Shown in pieces: positions 44,403 to 61,611 of a stretch of 64,000 nucleotides of DNA. Positions within the stretch are counted from its first letter, which is position 1. The number at the start of each line of letters is the position of its first letter. This stretch comes from Cellulomonas cellasea. GTDB taxonomy: Bacteria; Actinomycetota; Actinomycetes; Actinomycetales; Cellulomonadaceae. Both the position numbers and the translations under genes were made by a program. The stretch covers positions 62,001 through 126,000 of the forward strand of contig NZ_JAUDBQ010000013.1 of NCBI RefSeq assembly GCF_030372105.1. The letters run 5' to 3'. The notes beneath the pieces were generated by a model. The model saw nothing but the letters and a program-made list of their open reading frames with translations, was not told the origin of the DNA and ran no database searches.

Positions 44403-45239
44403 TCAGCGCTTCTTGCCGGTGCGCCGACGGCGCACGATGAGCTTGTCGCTCGGCTTGTTCGGACGACGGGTCCTGCCCTCAGGCTGGCCCCACGGGCTCA
44501 CGGGGTGACGTCCACCGGACGTCTTGCCCTCACCACCACCGTGCGGGTGGTCGATCGGGTTCATGGCGACACCACGGACGGAGGGGCGCTTGCCCTTCCA
44601 CCGCATGCGGCCGGCCTTGCCCCAGTTGATGTTCGACTGCTCGGCGTTGCCCACCTCGCCGACCGTCGCGCGGCAGCGCAGGTCGACGTTGCGGATCTCG
44701 CCGGACGGCATGCGCAGCTGCGCGTACGGGCCGTCCTTGGCGACGAGCTGCACCGAGACACCCGCCGAACGGGCGATCTTCGCGCCGCCACCGGGCTTGA
44801 GCTCGATGGCGTGGATGACCGTACCGGTCGGGATGTTGCGGAGCGGCAGGTTGTTGCCGGGCTTGATGTCAGCGGCAGGACCGTTCTCGATCATGTCGCC
44901 CTGGCGGAGCTTGTTCGGCGCGATGATGTAGCGCTTCTCGCCGTCCGCGTAGTGCAGCAGCGCGATGCGCGCCGTGCGGTTGGGGTCGTACTCGATGTGC
45001 GCGACCTTCGCCGGAACGCCGTCCTTGTCGTGACGACGGAAGTCGATCACGCGGTAGGCACGCTTGTGGCCGCCGCCCTGGTGACGCATGGTCACTCGAC
45101 CGGTGGCGTTACGGCCACCCGTCTTGTGCAGCGGACGAACCAGCGACTTCTCCGGCGTGGAGCGCGTGATCTCGACGAAGTCGGCGACGCTTGCGCCGCG
45201 GCGCCCTGGCGTCGTCGGCTTGTACTTGCGGATTCCCAT
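44403..45239 (-). CDS. rplB: 50S ribosomal protein L2
   Basis: A 278-residue L2 close to the peptidyl transferase centre. [18 protein letters not shown] opens it; [28 protein letters not shown] and [44 protein letters not shown] carry the family signature, including the critical histidine in HPHGGGEG. It follows rplW by 35 nt. Confidence 0.98.
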   Translation of the reverse strand: MGIRKYKPTTPGRRGASVADFVEITRSTPEKSLVRPLHKTGGRNATGRVTMRHQGGGHKRAYRVIDFRRHDKDGVPAKVAHIEYDPNRTARIALLHYADGEKRYIIAPNKLRQGDMIENGPAADIKPGNNLPLRNIPTGTVIHAIELKPGGGAKIARSAGVSVQLVAKDGPYAQLRMPSGEIRNVDLRCRATVGEVGNAEQSNINWGKAGRMRWKGKRPSVRGVAMNPIDHPHGGGEGKTSGGRHPVSPWGQPEGRTRRPNKPSDKLIVRRRRTGKKR

Positions 45240-45274
45240 GGGGATCTGTCCTCAATCTGCTCTCAGGTCCGGCG

Positions 45275-45580
45275 TCAGCCGACCGGTCCGCCGAAGATGT
45301 CGATCGTGCCCTCGCGGAGGGTGACGATCGCACGCTTGGTGTCCTTGCGTCGGCCGAGGCCGAACTTGGTCCGCCGCGCCTTGCCCTTGCGGTTGACCGT
45401 GTTCACCGAAGCGACCTTGACCGAGAAGATCTGCTCGACAGCGATCTTGATCTCGGTCTTGTTCGAGCGGGGGTCCACGAGGAAGGTGTACTTGCCCTCG
45501 TCGAGCAGCCCGTAGCTCTTCTCCGAGACGACCGGCGCGAGCAGGATGTCCCGCGGGTCCTTGCCGACGGTGGCGCTCAC
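45275..45580 (-). CDS. rplW: 50S ribosomal protein L23
   Basis: A 101-residue L23 at the exit tunnel rim. [81 protein letters not shown] is diagnostic. The ATG overlaps the rplD stop (ATGA). Confidence 0.98.
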   Translation of the reverse strand: MSATVGKDPRDILLAPVVSEKSYGLLDEGKYTFLVDPRSNKTEIKIAVEQIFSVKVASVNTVNRKGKARRTKFGLGRRKDTKRAIVTLREGTIDIFGGPVG

Positions 45581-46275
45581 TTCGTCTCCTCCTCAGCGGC
45601 TGCCTCGGAAGCGGTCGCGACGGCCGTGGCCGAGCGCCCCTTCGCCGGTCCGGCGAGGAACGCGTCGAGCGCGCCCTGCGTGAACACGACATCGTCCGAG
45701 ATGAGCACGTCATAGGTGTTCAGCTGGTCGGCGACCAGCAGGTGCACCCGCTCGACGTTGCGGAGCGACTTCCAGGTGATCTCGTCCTGGCGCTCGACAA
45801 CCACGAGCACGTTCTTGCGACCCGACAGGTTCGCCAGAACGTTCAGCGCCGACTTGGTCGACGGCGCGGCGCCCGGGGCGAAGCCCGAGACGACGTGCAC
45901 GCGACCGGCGCGGGCGCGGTCCGAGAGAGCACCGCGGAGCGCCGCGGCCTTCATCTTCTTCGGGGTCCGCTGGCTGTAGTCGCGCGGCGTCGGTCCGTGG
46001 ACCACTCCACCGCCGGCGAACTGGGGCGCGCGGGTCGAGCCCTGACGGGCGCGGCCGGTGCCCTTCTGCTTGTACGGCTTCTTGCCGCCACCGCGGACCT
46101 CGCCACGGGTCTTCGTCGAGGCAGTGCCCTGACGTGCCGCCGCGAGCTGCGCGACGACGACCTGGTGGATCAGCGGGACGTTGGTCTGAACGTCGAAGAC
46201 GTCGGCGGGCAGGTCGGCAGTGCCGGCCTTCTTGCCCGTCGGGTCCAGGACGTCAACCGTCAGCGTGTCAGACAT
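45577..46275 (-). CDS. rplD: 50S ribosomal protein L4
   Basis: A 232-residue L4. [72 protein letters not shown] is the extended-loop signature. In E. coli L4 represses the S10 operon by binding its leader; whether that holds here is unknown. The C-terminus ([20 protein letters not shown]) is an unconserved tail. It lies 4 nt after rplC. Confidence 0.98.
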   Translation of the reverse strand: MSDTLTVDVLDPTGKKAGTADLPADVFDVQTNVPLIHQVVVAQLAAARQGTASTKTRGEVRGGGKKPYKQKGTGRARQGSTRAPQFAGGGVVHGPTPRDYSQRTPKKMKAAALRGALSDRARAGRVHVVSGFAPGAAPSTKSALNVLANLSGRKNVLVVVERQDEITWKSLRNVERVHLLVADQLNTYDVLISDDVVFTQGALDAFLAGPAKGRSATAVATASEAAAEEETK

Positions 46276-46279
46276 GGGG

Positions 46280-46939
46280 TCATGCCCCCTTCACTGCGGA
46301 GCGCACGACAACGACGCCACCCTTGGGGCCCGGAACGGCGCCCTTGAGGAGCACCAGGCCCTTCTCGGCGTCGACCGCGTGCACGGTCAGGTTCTGTGTG
46401 GTCTGGCGGTCGACACCCATCCGACCAGCCATCTTGATGCCCTTGAAGACTCGCGACGGGGTCGAGGCCCCACCGATCGAGCCGGCCTTGCGGTGGTTGC
46501 GGTGCGCACCGTGGGAGGCGCCGACGCCGTGGAAGCCGTGACGCTTCATCACACCGGCGGTGCCCTTGCCCTTGGTCGTGCCGACGACGTCCACCAGCGA
46601 GCCGGCCTCGAAGGCGGCAGCGGTGAGCTCCTGGCCGAGCGTGTACTCGGAGGCGTCGGTGGTGCGGATCTCGGCCACATGCCGGCGGGGGGTGACCCCG
46701 GCCTTCTCGAAGTGGCCCTTCAGCGGCTGGCTCACCTTGCGCGGGTCGATCTGGCCGTAGGCCAGCTGGATCGCGGAGTAGCCGTCCGTGTCAGCGGAGC
46801 GGACCTGGGTCACGACGTTCGTCCCGACCTGCACGACGGTGACGGGGACGAGACGCCCGTTGGCGTCCCAGACCTGCGTCATGCCGAGCTTGGTGCCGAG
46901 CAGCGCCGTGACGGGGCGCGCGTTCTGCTGGGTGGTCAT
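46280..46939 (-). CDS. rplC: 50S ribosomal protein L3
   Basis: A 219-residue L3. [39 protein letters not shown] and [53 protein letters not shown] are signatures. The start ATG at 46939 is 22 nt after rpsJ; a short non-conserved MTTQQNARP precedes the core. Confidence 0.98.
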   Translation of the reverse strand: MTTQQNARPVTALLGTKLGMTQVWDANGRLVPVTVVQVGTNVVTQVRSADTDGYSAIQLAYGQIDPRKVSQPLKGHFEKAGVTPRRHVAEIRTTDASEYTLGQELTAAAFEAGSLVDVVGTTKGKGTAGVMKRHGFHGVGASHGAHRNHRKAGSIGGASTPSRVFKGIKMAGRMGVDRQTTQNLTVHAVDAEKGLVLLKGAVPGPKGGVVVVRSAVKGA

Positions 46940-46961
46940 AAAGATCAGTTCCTTCCCAGCG

Positions 46962-47270
46962 TCAGAGCTTGATCTCGATGTTCACGTCAGCCGGCAGGTC
47001 GAGGCGCATAAGCGAGTCGACCGCCTTCGGCGTGGGATCGATGATGTCGATGAGCCGCTTGTGCGTGCGCATCTCAAAGTGCTCGCGGCTGTCCTTGTAC
47101 TTGTGAGGCGACCGGATGACGCAGAAGACGTTCTTCTCCGTCGGCAGCGGCACCGGGCCCACGACCGTCGCACCAGCGCGTGTCACCGTGTCGACGATCT
47201 TGCGCGCCGAGCTGTCGATGACCTCGTGGTCGTAGGACTTGAGCCGGATGCGGATCTTCTGTCCCGCCAT
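46962..47270 (-). CDS. rpsJ: 30S ribosomal protein S10
   Basis: A 102-residue S10, also NusE in transcription antitermination. [76 protein letters not shown] is diagnostic. First gene of the S10 operon (rpsJ to rpsQ), preceded by a leader with a conserved element at 47307-47331. The ATG at 47270 follows GAGAGAAGTAG, a weak ribosome-binding site. Confidence 0.98.
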   Translation of the reverse strand: MAGQKIRIRLKSYDHEVIDSSARKIVDTVTRAGATVVGPVPLPTEKNVFCVIRSPHKYKDSREHFEMRTHKRLIDIIDPTPKAVDSLMRLDLPADVNIEIKL

Positions 47271-47306
47271 GGCGTCGTCTACTTCTCTCTCTCGAACCGC
47301 TTCTGT

Positions 47307-47331
47307 CCGACCCCCGCGCTCGGGCGTGTCG
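47307..47331 (-). promoter_or_regulatory. 25-nt leader element shared with the str operon
   Basis: 24 of 25 bases match 52062-52086 in the str leader. As RNA it can fold into CGAC/GTCG and CCCG/CGGG stems with loop AGCG; the single difference falls in that loop. Thirty-six nt separate it from the rpsJ start. Confidence 0.65.
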
Positions 47332-47344
47332 CTTTTCGCGACAC
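47326..47344 (-). promoter_or_regulatory. Hairpin overlapping the S10 leader element
   Basis: GTGTCGC and GCGACAC around a five-base loop. It uses six bases of the shared element, so the two folds exclude each other. Confidence 0.5.
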
Positions 47345-47514
47345 ACTCTCGCGCTGCATTCCACGCCAGGACGGCGGAAACGAGGTCGTTGTGTGCTGTC
47401 TGAGCTCTCTCCACCGCCGGGTGACCCCGGGGCCTGCAGAGCTCTCAACGTGTCTCTGCCCGGCGAATCAGCGCTAGCGCACGAGTGCGCGCGCCCGCAC
47501 CGGGCAACCTGAAC

Positions 47515-47544
47515 AGTGTGCCAGAACATGGCACCGATGACCAA
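47515..47544 (-). promoter_or_regulatory. Candidate S10 promoter
   Basis: On the minus strand TTGGTC (47544-47539), 18-nt spacer, CACACT (47520-47515). The -10 is imperfect. Confidence 0.4.
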
Positions 47545-47578
47545 CTCGCCCTGGTCGGAAAACCGACCGGGGACATGC

Positions 47579-47610
47579 GCAGGGCCCGGACGCGAACGTC
47601 CGGGCCCTGC
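47579..47610 (-). terminator. Terminator of the str operon (after tuf)
   Basis: A 14-bp perfect stem (47579-47592 with 47597-47610) with a stable CGAA tetraloop, 7 bases after the tuf stop. Confidence 0.92.
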
Positions 47611-47616
47611 GGAAGA

Positions 47617-48810
<1,194 letters not shown>

Positions 48811-48850
48811 TGGGTCCTCCTCAGGACTTTGGTAGAGATTGCCGAACGAC

Positions 48851-48873
48851 GCGGGAGTCAGTGTGACTCACGC
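48851..48873 (-). other. Small hairpin between fusA and tuf
   Basis: GAGTCA and TGACTC around GTG, extended by three more pairs after a mismatch. It lies in the 123-bp fusA-tuf gap and may stabilise or attenuate the tuf portion of the mRNA. Confidence 0.35.
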
Positions 48874-48933
48874 GGAGCGCGCGGTCCTACGGGTCGGTTG
48901 TGTGGTGGAACTACAGGTTGCGACCTGTGGGAC

Positions 48934-51036
<2,103 letters not shown>

Positions 51037-51084
51037 GTGTTCAGCCCCTTGTCGGTTGGCTCGGAAGTTCGCGGTCCGCGGGGG

Positions 51085-51555
51085 TCACCAGCGGTAGTGC
51101 GCGAACGCCTTGTTGGACTCGGCCATCTTGTGCATGTCCTCGCGGCGCTTGACCGCTGCGCCCAGGCCGTTGCTGGCGTCGAGGATCTCGTTCATGAGGC
51201 GCTCGGTCATCGTCTTCTCGCGGCGGGCCCGCGAGTAGTCGGTGAGCCAGCGCAGCGCGAGCGTCGTGGAGCGCACGGGGCGGACCTCGACGGGCACCTG
51301 GTAGGTGGCGCCACCGACGCGGCGCGAACGCACCTCGAGGGCGGGGCGCACGTTCTCGAGCGCACGCTTCAGGACGACGACCGGGTCGCCCTGCGTCTTC
51401 TCACGGACGCCCTCGAGGGCGCCGTAGACGATCGACTCGGCGACGGACTTCTTGCCGTCCATGAGGACCTTGTTGATGAGCTGCGTGACGACGGGCGATC
51501 CGTAGACCGGGTCGACGATGAGCGGCCGCTTCGGGGCCGGACCCTTGCGAGGCAT
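51085..51555 (-). CDS. rpsG: 30S ribosomal protein S7
   Basis: A 156-residue S7, the nucleating protein of the 30S head. [47 protein letters not shown] and [29 protein letters not shown] are diagnostic. Its ATG shares a base with the rpsL stop codon. Confidence 0.98.
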   Translation of the reverse strand: MPRKGPAPKRPLIVDPVYGSPVVTQLINKVLMDGKKSVAESIVYGALEGVREKTQGDPVVVLKRALENVRPALEVRSRRVGGATYQVPVEVRPVRSTTLALRWLTDYSRARREKTMTERLMNEILDASNGLGAAVKRREDMHKMAESNKAFAHYRW

Positions 51556-51929
51556 CAGTTGCTGCCCTTCTTCGCGCCGTAACGGCTACGAGCCTGCTTG
51601 CGGTTCTTCACGCCCTGCGTGTCGAGCGCGCCACGGACGATCTTGTAACGGACACCGGGAAGGTCCTTCACACGGCCGCCGCGGACGAGCACGATCGAGT
51701 GCTCCTGCAGGTTGTGGCCGACACCCGGGATGTACGCGGTGACCTCGATGCCGCTGGACAGCTTGACGCGCGCGACCTTGCGGAGAGCCGAGTTCGGCTT
51801 CTTCGGGGTGGTCGTGTAGACGCGGGTGCACACACCGCGGCGCTGCGGGCTGCCCTTGAGCGCGGGAGTCTTCGACTTGTTGGTCTTCGGCTGCCGGCCC
51901 TTGCGGACCAGCTGCTGGATCGTAGGCAC
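51555..51929 (-). CDS. rpsL: 30S ribosomal protein S12
   Basis: A 124-residue S12 of the decoding centre. [57 protein letters not shown] carries the streptomycin-sensitive lysines in [12 protein letters not shown], and [12 protein letters not shown] keeps the second sensitive lysine, so no classical rpsL resistance change is present. First gene of the str operon, after a leader of about 310 nt. Confidence 0.98.
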   Translation of the reverse strand: MPTIQQLVRKGRQPKTNKSKTPALKGSPQRRGVCTRVYTTTPKKPNSALRKVARVKLSSGIEVTAYIPGVGHNLQEHSIVLVRGGRVKDLPGVRYKIVRGALDTQGVKNRKQARSRYGAKKGSN

Positions 51930-52061
51930 TACGTCTCCGAGTCTGTAGGTGAGTCTCTGGTCAACCAGGTCCTAGCCCGGTCTGGTGGAGGCACTGCCGC
52001 CCGGTCCTGCCGCGACGAGCGCGACATGCACGTGCGAAGCCCTCAGGCCTTTCCTCCCGCA

Positions 52062-52086
52062 CCGACCCCCGCGCCCGGGCGTGTCG
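52062..52086 (-). promoter_or_regulatory. 25-nt leader element shared with the S10 operon
   Basis: 24 of 25 bases match 47307-47331. It lies 133 nt before rpsL. An ACACG stretch at its 5' end could pair with CGTGT about 30 nt upstream instead of forming the internal stem. Confidence 0.65.
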
Positions 52087-52246
52087 ACCGATCTCCACAG
52101 GGCGGCACACGTCGACGTCACATCGACTGTGTGTCGCACGCGGCGGATCGCTTCTCCACCCGGCACACCCCGGATCAGTTCACAATGTCCTGATGTGTCC
52201 GGGGACGTGCACGCACGAGGGCCCGACGGCGCGGGCACGGTCTCTA

Positions 52247-52275
52247 ACGTTACCGGCGGGACCCAAGTCCGTCAA
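52247..52275 (-). promoter_or_regulatory. str operon promoter
   Basis: On the minus strand TTGACG (52275-52270), 17-nt spacer, TAACGT (52252-52247). Start expected near 52240. Confidence 0.75.
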
Positions 52276-52336
52276 AGCAACAGGACACCGTACAACGTGT
52301 GGCTCCGCCAGACGGTGGATCCGCACGACAGACACA

Positions 52337-52368
52337 GCTGGGGCCCACCGCATGCGGTGGGCCCCAGC
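52337..52368 (-). terminator. Terminator after rpoC
   Basis: A 15-bp perfect inverted repeat (52337-52351 with 52354-52368) around AT, 25 bases after the rpoC stop. Confidence 0.9.
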
Positions 52369-52392
52369 CGGGTGACGCGGGTCAGGCAGACG

Positions 52393-56262
<3,870 letters not shown>

Positions 56263-56386
56263 GGGGGTCCTACTTCCTTCGCTTGCCGGCGCCGCGTGGG
56301 CGGCCGGCGGATGGAGGGTGCTGCTGGGTGGTGTCGGCCCCGGCCCGGCCCGTCACGGATGACGGTCACCGGGCCGAGGCTCGACC

Positions 56387-59300
56387 TCAGATCTCTTCGA
56401 CGTTGCTGGCGTTCGGTCGCCGGGACAGGTCGATGCCGAGCTCCTCCGCTGCGCGGTAGACCTCGTCGTCGTTCTCCTTCATGTCGATCGAGACGCCGTC
56501 CGAGGACAGCACCTCCACGTTCAGGCAGAGCGACTGCATCTCCTTGAGGAGCACCTTGAAGGACTCCGGGATCCCCGAGTCGGGGATGTTCTCGCCCTTG
56601 ACGATGGCCTCGTACACCTTGACGCGTCCGGGGACGTCGTCCGACTTGATGGTCAGGAGCTCCTGCAGCGTGTAGGCCGCGCCATACGCCTCGAGCGCCC
56701 ACACCTCCATCTCGCCGAACCGCTGACCGCCGAACTGCGCCTTACCACCCAGCGGCTGCTGCGTGATCATCGAGTACGGGCCAGTCGAACGGGCGTGGAT
56801 CTTGTCGTCGACCAGGTGGTGCAGCTTCAGGATGTACATGTAGCCGACGGCCACCGGGTCCGGGAACGGCTCGCCGGAGCGGCCGTCGAACAGCCGGGCC
56901 TTGCCCGAGCCGTCGACCATGCGCTCGCCGTCGCGGTTCGGCAGCGTCGATGAGAGCAGCCCGGTGAGGGTGCCCTCGGGGACGCCGTCGAAGACCGGCG
57001 TGGCGACCGGGTTGCCGGCCGGGGACTTCGCGGCGATCTCCGGGACGCCGTCGCGCCACGACAGGTCGTCGCCCTCGGCGAGCTCGATGTCCCAGCCCTG
57101 CTTGGCGACCCATCCGAGGTGGGTCTCGAGCACCTGGCCGACGTTCATGCGGCCGGGCACGCCCAGCGGGTTGAGCACGATGTCGACAGCGGTGCCGTCG
57201 GGCAGGAAGGGCATGTCCTCGACGGGCAGGATCTTCGAGATGACGCCCTTGTTGCCGTGGCGTCCGGCGAGCTTGTCGCCGTCGGTGATCTTGCGTCGCT
57301 GGGCGATGTACACCCGGACCAGCTCGTTCACGCCGGCGGGCAGCTCGTCGCCGTCCTCACGGTTGAACGTGCGGACCTCGATGACCGTGCCGGACTCGCC
57401 GTGCGGGACCTTGAGCGACGTGTCGCGGACCTCGCGGGCCTTCTCGCCGAAGATCGCGCGGAGCAGGCGCTCCTCCGGGGTCAGCTCCGTCTCGCCCTTG
57501 GGCGTGACCTTGCCGACCAGGATGTCGCCCGCGCCGACCTCGGCGCCGATGCGGATGATGCCGCGCTCGTCCAGGTCCGCGAGGACCTCCTCGGAGACGT
57601 TCGGGATGTCCCGAGTGATCTCCTCCGGGCCGAGCTTGGTGTCGCGCGCGTCGACCTCGTGCTCCTCGATGTGGATCGAGGAGAGCACGTCGTCCTGCAC
57701 GAGACGCTGGCTGAGGATGATCGCGTCCTCGTAGTTGTGGCCCTCCCACGACATGAACGCCACGAGGAGGTTGCGGCCGAGCGCGAGCTCGCCCTCGTCC
57801 GTCGCCGGGCCGTCCGCGAGGACCGAGCCCTTCTCGACGCGGGCGCCCTCGTCGACCAGCACGCGCTGGTTGTAGGACGTGCCCTGGTTCGAGCGGCGGA
57901 ACTTCGCGACCCGGTAGGTCGACGTCGTCGCGTCGTCGTTGGCGATCACGATGAGGTCAGCCGACACCTCGGTGACGACACCGGGCTTCGAGGCCACGAT
58001 GACGTCGCCGGCGTCGACCGCCGCGCGCCACTCCATGCCGGTGCCGACGAGCGGCGCCTCGGAGCGGACCAGCGGCACAGCCTGGCGCTGCATGTTCGCG
58101 CCCATGAGGGCACGGTTGGCGTCGTCGTGCTCGAGGAACGGGATGAGCGCGGTCGCGACCGAGACCATCTGCCGCGGCGAGATGTCCATGTAGTCCACGG
58201 CGGTGCCGGGGACGATCTCGACCTCTCCGCCCTTACGGCGGACGAGCACCATGTCCTCGGCGAACTTGCCGTTCGCCTCGAGCGGCGCGTTCGCCTGGGC
58301 GATGACGTAGCGGTCCTCGTCGTCAGCCGTCAGGTAGTGCACGTCGTCGGTGACGACGCCGTTCACGACCTTGCGGTACGGCGTCTCGACGAAGCCGAAC
58401 GGGTTGATCCGCCCGTACGTGGCGAGCGAGCCGATCAGGCCGATGTTCGGGCCTTCCGGGGTCTCGATCGGGCACATGCGGCCGTAGTGCGACGGGTGGA
58501 CGTCACGGACCTCCATGCCGGCGCGGTCACGGGACAGGCCGCCCGGGCCCAGCGCGGACAGGCGACGCTTGTGCGTCAGCCCCGCGAGCGGGTTGTTCTG
58601 GTCCATGAACTGCGACAGCTGCGACGTGCCGAAGAACTCCTTGATCGACGCCACGACCGGGCGGATGTTGATCAGGGTCTGCGGGGTGATCGCCTCGACG
58701 TCCTGCGTCGTCATGCGCTCGCGCACGACGCGCTCCATCCGGGACAGGCCCGTGCGGACCTGGTTCTGGATGAGCTCGCCGACCGCGCGGATGCGACGGT
58801 TGCCGAAGTGGTCGATGTCGTCGGTCTCGACGCGCACCGCGACGGGCTCGCCGTTGCGCTTGCCGTCGATCGTGGCGACGTCGGCGTGCAGGGCGGCCAG
58901 GTACTTGATCGTCGCGACGATGTCGTCACGCGAGAGCACCGAGTCGCGCAGCGGCACGTCGATGCCGAGCTTCTTGTTCACCTTGTAGCGGCCGACCTTC
59001 GCGAGGTCGTAGCGCTTGGGGTTGAAGTAGAAGTTCTCGATCAGCGCGCGGCCGGCCTCGATCGTCGGCGGCTCGCCCGGGCGGATCTTGCGGTACAGGT
59101 CGAGCAGGGCCTCGTCCTCGGCGGTGACGTGGTCCTTCTCCAGCGTGTCGAGCACGGCGGGGAAGCCCGCGAACTCCTCGCGGATCTCGGACTCGGTCAT
59201 GCCCAGGGCCTTGAGCAGCACCGTGGCGTTCTGCTTGCGCTTGCGGTCGATGCGGACGCCGACGTTGTCGCGCTTGTCGATCTCGAACTCGAGCCATGCG

Positions 59301-59896
59301 CCGCGGCTCGGGATGATCTTCGCGGTGAAGACGTCCTTGTCGGAGGTCTTGTCCGGGGTGCGCTCGAAGTACACGCCCGGCGAGCGGACGAGCTGCGAGA
59401 CGACCACGCGCTCGGTGCCGTTGATGATGAAGGTGCCACGCTCGGTCATGAGCGGGAAGTCGCCCATGAAGACCGTCTGGCTCTTGATCTCACCGGTGGT
59501 GTAGTTGACGAACTCCGCCGTGACGAACAGCGGGGCGGCGTACGTGAAGTCCTTCTCCTTGCACTCTTCGGCCGTGTACTTCGGCGGCTCGAAGCGGTGC
59601 TCGCGGAAGGACAGCGACATGGAGCCGCCGAAGTCCTCGATGGGGGAGATCTCCTCGAAGATCTCCTCGAGGCCGGCGGTCTCCGGGACGTCCTGACGTC
59701 CCTGCTCGAGAGCGGCGGCGACTCGCGCCTGCCACTTCTCGTTGCCGAGCAGCCAGTCGAAGTTCTCGGTCTGGAGACCGAGCAGGTCGGGGACCTCGAG
59801 GGGCTCGTGGATCTTGGCGAAGGAGATGCGACGCGACGCGGTGCGCTTCGCGAGTGCGTCGGCGGACGGAGCAGAAGGGGTGCGCGAGGCAGCCAA
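56387..59896 (-). CDS. rpoB: DNA-directed RNA polymerase subunit beta
   Basis: A 1169-residue beta subunit if translated from TTG at 59896. That start gives [10 protein letters not shown], the usual actinobacterial beginning, with GAAGGA about 8 nt upstream; an in-frame ATG at 59947 would add 17 unconserved residues. The rifampicin region [34 protein letters not shown] is wild type at the usual Ser/His/Asp positions, so rifampicin sensitivity is expected. [28 protein letters not shown] and [17 protein letters not shown] are further signatures. The long leader carries its own promoter. Confidence 0.97.
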   Translation of the reverse strand: MAASRTPSAPSADALAKRTASRRISFAKIHEPLEVPDLLGLQTENFDWLLGNEKWQARVAAALEQGRQDVPETAGLEEIFEEISPIEDFGGSMSLSFREHRFEPPKYTAEECKEKDFTYAAPLFVTAEFVNYTTGEIKSQTVFMGDFPLMTERGTFIINGTERVVVSQLVRSPGVYFERTPDKTSDKDVFTAKIIPSRGAWLEFEIDKRDNVGVRIDRKRKQNATVLLKALGMTESEIREEFAGFPAVLDTLEKDHVTAEDEALLDLYRKIRPGEPPTIEAGRALIENFYFNPKRYDLAKVGRYKVNKKLGIDVPLRDSVLSRDDIVATIKYLAALHADVATIDGKRNGEPVAVRVETDDIDHFGNRRIRAVGELIQNQVRTGLSRMERVVRERMTTQDVEAITPQTLINIRPVVASIKEFFGTSQLSQFMDQNNPLAGLTHKRRLSALGPGGLSRDRAGMEVRDVHPSHYGRMCPIETPEGPNIGLIGSLATYGRINPFGFVETPYRKVVNGVVTDDVHYLTADDEDRYVIAQANAPLEANGKFAEDMVLVRRKGGEVEIVPGTAVDYMDISPRQMVSVATALIPFLEHDDANRALMGANMQRQAVPLVRSEAPLVGTGMEWRAAVDAGDVIVASKPGVVTEVSADLIVIANDDATTSTYRVAKFRRSNQGTSYNQRVLVDEGARVEKGSVLADGPATDEGELALGRNLLVAFMSWEGHNYEDAIILSQRLVQDDVLSSIHIEEHEVDARDTKLGPEEITRDIPNVSEEVLADLDERGIIRIGAEVGAGDILVGKVTPKGETELTPEERLLRAIFGEKAREVRDTSLKVPHGESGTVIEVRTFNREDGDELPAGVNELVRVYIAQRRKITDGDKLAGRHGNKGVISKILPVEDMPFLPDGTAVDIVLNPLGVPGRMNVGQVLETHLGWVAKQGWDIELAEGDDLSWRDGVPEIAAKSPAGNPVATPVFDGVPEGTLTGLLSSTLPNRDGERMVDGSGKARLFDGRSGEPFPDPVAVGYMYILKLHHLVDDKIHARSTGPYSMITQQPLGGKAQFGGQRFGEMEVWALEAYGAAYTLQELLTIKSDDVPGRVKVYEAIVKGENIPDSGIPESFKVLLKEMQSLCLNVEVLSSDGVSIDMKENDDEVYRAAEELGIDLSRRPNASNVEEI

Positions 59897-60056
59897 GAGG
59901 GGTCCTTCCCTGCGGATCGAGTGCACGCTGTGCGCGGGACGTGCCATCTGCTCACCTGTCCCCTACCCTGGACCGGACGCGCGCTCTGAGCGCGCGCATA
60001 GCAAGAGCAGTTCGGGGTCGGGGTCGGTTTGCAGGCACAAGCCAGCGCAAAGCGCT

Positions 60057-60068
60057 AGCGTATACGCT
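60057..60068. promoter_or_regulatory. 12-bp palindrome over the rpoB -10
   Basis: AGCGTATACGCT reads the same on both strands and covers the -10. A dimeric regulator could bind here; none is identified. Confidence 0.4.
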
Positions 60069-60085
60069 CTGAATACGCCTGTCCA
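60057..60085 (-). promoter_or_regulatory. rpoB promoter
   Basis: On the minus strand TGGACA (60085-60080), 17-nt spacer, TACGCT (60062-60057). Start expected near 60050. Confidence 0.6.
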
Positions 60086-60177
60086 GCCCGGACACAGAGC
60101 GTGAGACCGCAAGCCGTCTGACCATCCGGGCGCCAGGGCTCATGAGCCCTCACGACACGGCAGTCGACCTGCAGAAC

Positions 60178-60214
60178 ACGAGACCCGCACCCCCGATGAG
60201 GGTGCGGGTCTCGT
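60178..60214 (-). terminator. Terminator after rplJ-rplL
   Basis: A 15-bp stem (60178-60192 with 60200-60214) and a 7-nt loop, 63 bases after the rplL stop. It separates rplJL from rpoBC. Confidence 0.88.
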
Positions 60215-60276
60215 CGCGTCAGGCCCTCCTCGCGGAGGGTTCCTCGCAGCACGTCACCATGCCGCGAGGACGCAGG

Positions 60277-60663
60277 TCACTTGAGGACGACGGTGGCGCC
60301 AGCGCCCTCGAGAGCAGCCTTGGCCTTCTCGGCGGTCTCCTTGTTGACACCCTCCAGGACGGCCTTGGGGGCGGCGTCCACGAGGTCCTTGGCCTCCTTG
60401 AGGCCCAGGCTCGTGAGGGCGCGCACCTCCTTGATGACCTGGATCTTCTTCTCGCCAACGCCCTCGAGGACGACGTCGAACTCGTCCTTCTCCTCCTCGG
60501 CGGCGGCCTCGCCACCACCGGCGGCGGGAGCAACGGCAACGGCGGCCGGAGCGGCGGCGGTGACCTCGAAGGTCTCCTCGAAGGCCTTCACGAACTCGGA
60601 GAGCTCGATGAGCGTGAGCTCCTTGAATGCGCTGATGAGCTCGTCAGTCGTGAGCTTCGCCAT
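60277..60663 (-). CDS. rplL: 50S ribosomal protein L7/L12
   Basis: A 128-residue stalk protein present in several copies per ribosome. The N-terminal dimerisation helix [29 protein letters not shown], alanine-rich hinge ([18 protein letters not shown]) and C-terminal domain ([69 protein letters not shown]) are standard. An ATG at 60681 would add six residues and is rejected. It lies 81 nt after rplJ. Confidence 0.98.
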   Translation of the reverse strand: MAKLTTDELISAFKELTLIELSEFVKAFEETFEVTAAAPAAVAVAPAAGGGEAAAEEEKDEFDVVLEGVGEKKIQVIKEVRALTSLGLKEAKDLVDAAPKAVLEGVNKETAEKAKAALEGAGATVVLK

Positions 60664-60744
60664 GATGGCGTGTCCTTCCATGTCGTGCCCGCCGACCTCG
60701 GTGGTCGGCGCAAGCGGGGGGTTCGAGCTGCTGGGCCGGGTGGC

Positions 60745-61278
60745 TCAGGCTGCTTCTTCGGACGACTCCTCGCGCTTCACGCGCAGGGCGTCGACGGTGC
60801 GCACAGCCTGGGCCGCAGGCGCCGTGAAGAGGTACGCCGCCTGGAACAGCGACGCCTTGAGCACGCCGGCCGTCTTGGCCAGCAGGACCTCGCGGGACTC
60901 GAGGTCCGCGAGGGTGTTGATCTCCGCAGCGGTCAGGGCGCGTCCTTCGAGGACACCACCCTTGATGACCAGCGCGGGGTTCGCCTTGGCGAAGTCACGC
61001 AGACCCTTGGCCGCCTCGACCGGGTCACCGGTGACGAAGGCGATGGCCGAGGGGCCCTGGAGGTCGGCGTCGAGGCTCTCGATGCCGGCCTGCTTGGCGG
61101 CGATGGCCGTCAGCGTGTTCTTCACCACGGCGTAGGTTGCGTTGCCGCTGAGCGCGCGCCGCAGCTGCTTGAGCTGGGCGACGGTGAGCCCGCGGTACTC
61201 GGTCAGCACGGCCGCGTTCGAGTCACGGAACGCGTCCGTGAGCTCTGCGACTGCGGCTGCCTTGTCCGGCCTCGCCAT
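60745..61278 (-). CDS. rplJ: 50S ribosomal protein L10
   Basis: A 177-residue L10, which anchors the L7/L12 stalk and represses its own operon. [56 protein letters not shown] and [56 protein letters not shown] are diagnostic. The tail ends [11 protein letters not shown]. The leader matches an L10-type control region followed by a hairpin. Confidence 0.98.
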   Translation of the reverse strand: MARPDKAAAVAELTDAFRDSNAAVLTEYRGLTVAQLKQLRRALSGNATYAVVKNTLTAIAAKQAGIESLDADLQGPSAIAFVTGDPVEAAKGLRDFAKANPALVIKGGVLEGRALTAAEINTLADLESREVLLAKTAGVLKASLFQAAYLFTAPAAQAVRTVDALRVKREESSEEAA

Positions 61279-61332
61279 GGCAATCCTTCCGGTGGTGGTG
61301 CCACCGATCGTCCCTCACCCCGCACATGACAA

Positions 61333-61356
61333 GAGCCCCGCGCAGGCGCGGGGCTC
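61333..61356 (-). terminator. Attenuator hairpin in the rplJ leader
   Basis: A 10-bp stem, GAGCCCCGCG and CGCGGGGCTC, loop of four, followed on the transcript by TTGT, about 55 nt before rplJ. It fits an attenuator controlled by the L10 leader. Confidence 0.6.
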
Positions 61357-61361
61357 GAAGG

Positions 61362-61486
61362 CACAGAACTACATGCGGCTCGAATCTCTCACCTGCGCTG
61401 GCCTCCGCTGCTGCGGGACTTCGGGCGGCTCCTGCGGCTGCGCTCACGCGAGCGCGGTGCGGGGGCCGACGACCGGCGGTCTTGGG
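61362..61486 (-). promoter_or_regulatory. Putative L10 (rplJ) leader
   Basis: The transcript begins CCCAAGACCGCCGGTCGTCG (near 61486) and later GGAGGCCAGCGCAGGTGAGA (about 61387-61406). These two blocks are typical of the L10-binding leader that lets excess L10-L12 complex repress its own synthesis. A covariance-model search would settle it. Confidence 0.6.
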
Positions 61487-61493
61487 CGCACCC

Positions 61494-61522
61494 ACCATAC
61501 GTCAGGAGCGGGCTCTGGCCAA
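61494..61522 (-). promoter_or_regulatory. rplJ-rplL promoter
   Basis: On the minus strand TTGGCC (61522-61517), 17-nt spacer, TATGGT (61499-61494). The start near 61487 coincides with the beginning of the L10 leader. Confidence 0.65.
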
Positions 61523-61560
61523 ATCCCAGGCGGCGCCCCTCGGGAACCAGGCCAGACGCA

Positions 61561-61596
61561 CGTGGGGCCCAGTCCGCGAACGGACTGGGCCCCACG
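61561..61596 (-). terminator. Terminator after rplK-rplA
   Basis: A 16-bp perfect stem (61561-61576 with 61581-61596) with a CGAA tetraloop, 16 bases after the rplA stop. The same loop is used after tuf. Confidence 0.93.
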
Positions 61597-61611
61597 ACAG
61601 GCGATGACGCG

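Larger units (their letters stand above)
47271..47616. other. 346-bp leader and promoter region of the S10 operon
   Basis: Holds the tuf terminator (47579-47610), a candidate S10 promoter (47515-47544), a leader of about 240 nt, the 25-nt element shared with the str operon (47307-47331) and an overlapping 7-bp hairpin (47326-47344). No gene is seen. Confidence 0.7.
51930..52392. other. 463-bp leader and promoter region of the str operon
   Basis: Holds the rpoC terminator (52337-52368), the str promoter (52247-52275), a leader of about 310 nt and the shared 25-nt element (52062-52086). No gene is seen; open frames here are chance. Confidence 0.7.
59897..60276. other. Gap between rplL and rpoB
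   Basis: 380 bp holding the rplJL terminator (60178-60214), the rpoB promoter (60057-60085), a palindrome over its -10 and a leader of about 150 nt. The GC-rich repeat GGTCGGGGTCGG at 60015-60027 has no assigned role. Confidence 0.65.
61279..61611. other. Gap between rplA and rplJ
   Basis: 333 bp fully accounted for by the rplA terminator (61561-61596), the rplJ promoter (61494-61522) and the L10 leader with its hairpin (61333-61486). No gene is seen. Confidence 0.75.

Noticed and set aside
57119-59989. A 956-codon plus-strand open frame across rpoB
   Set aside because: Shadow of rpoB in the complementary frame, with the same composition artefact.
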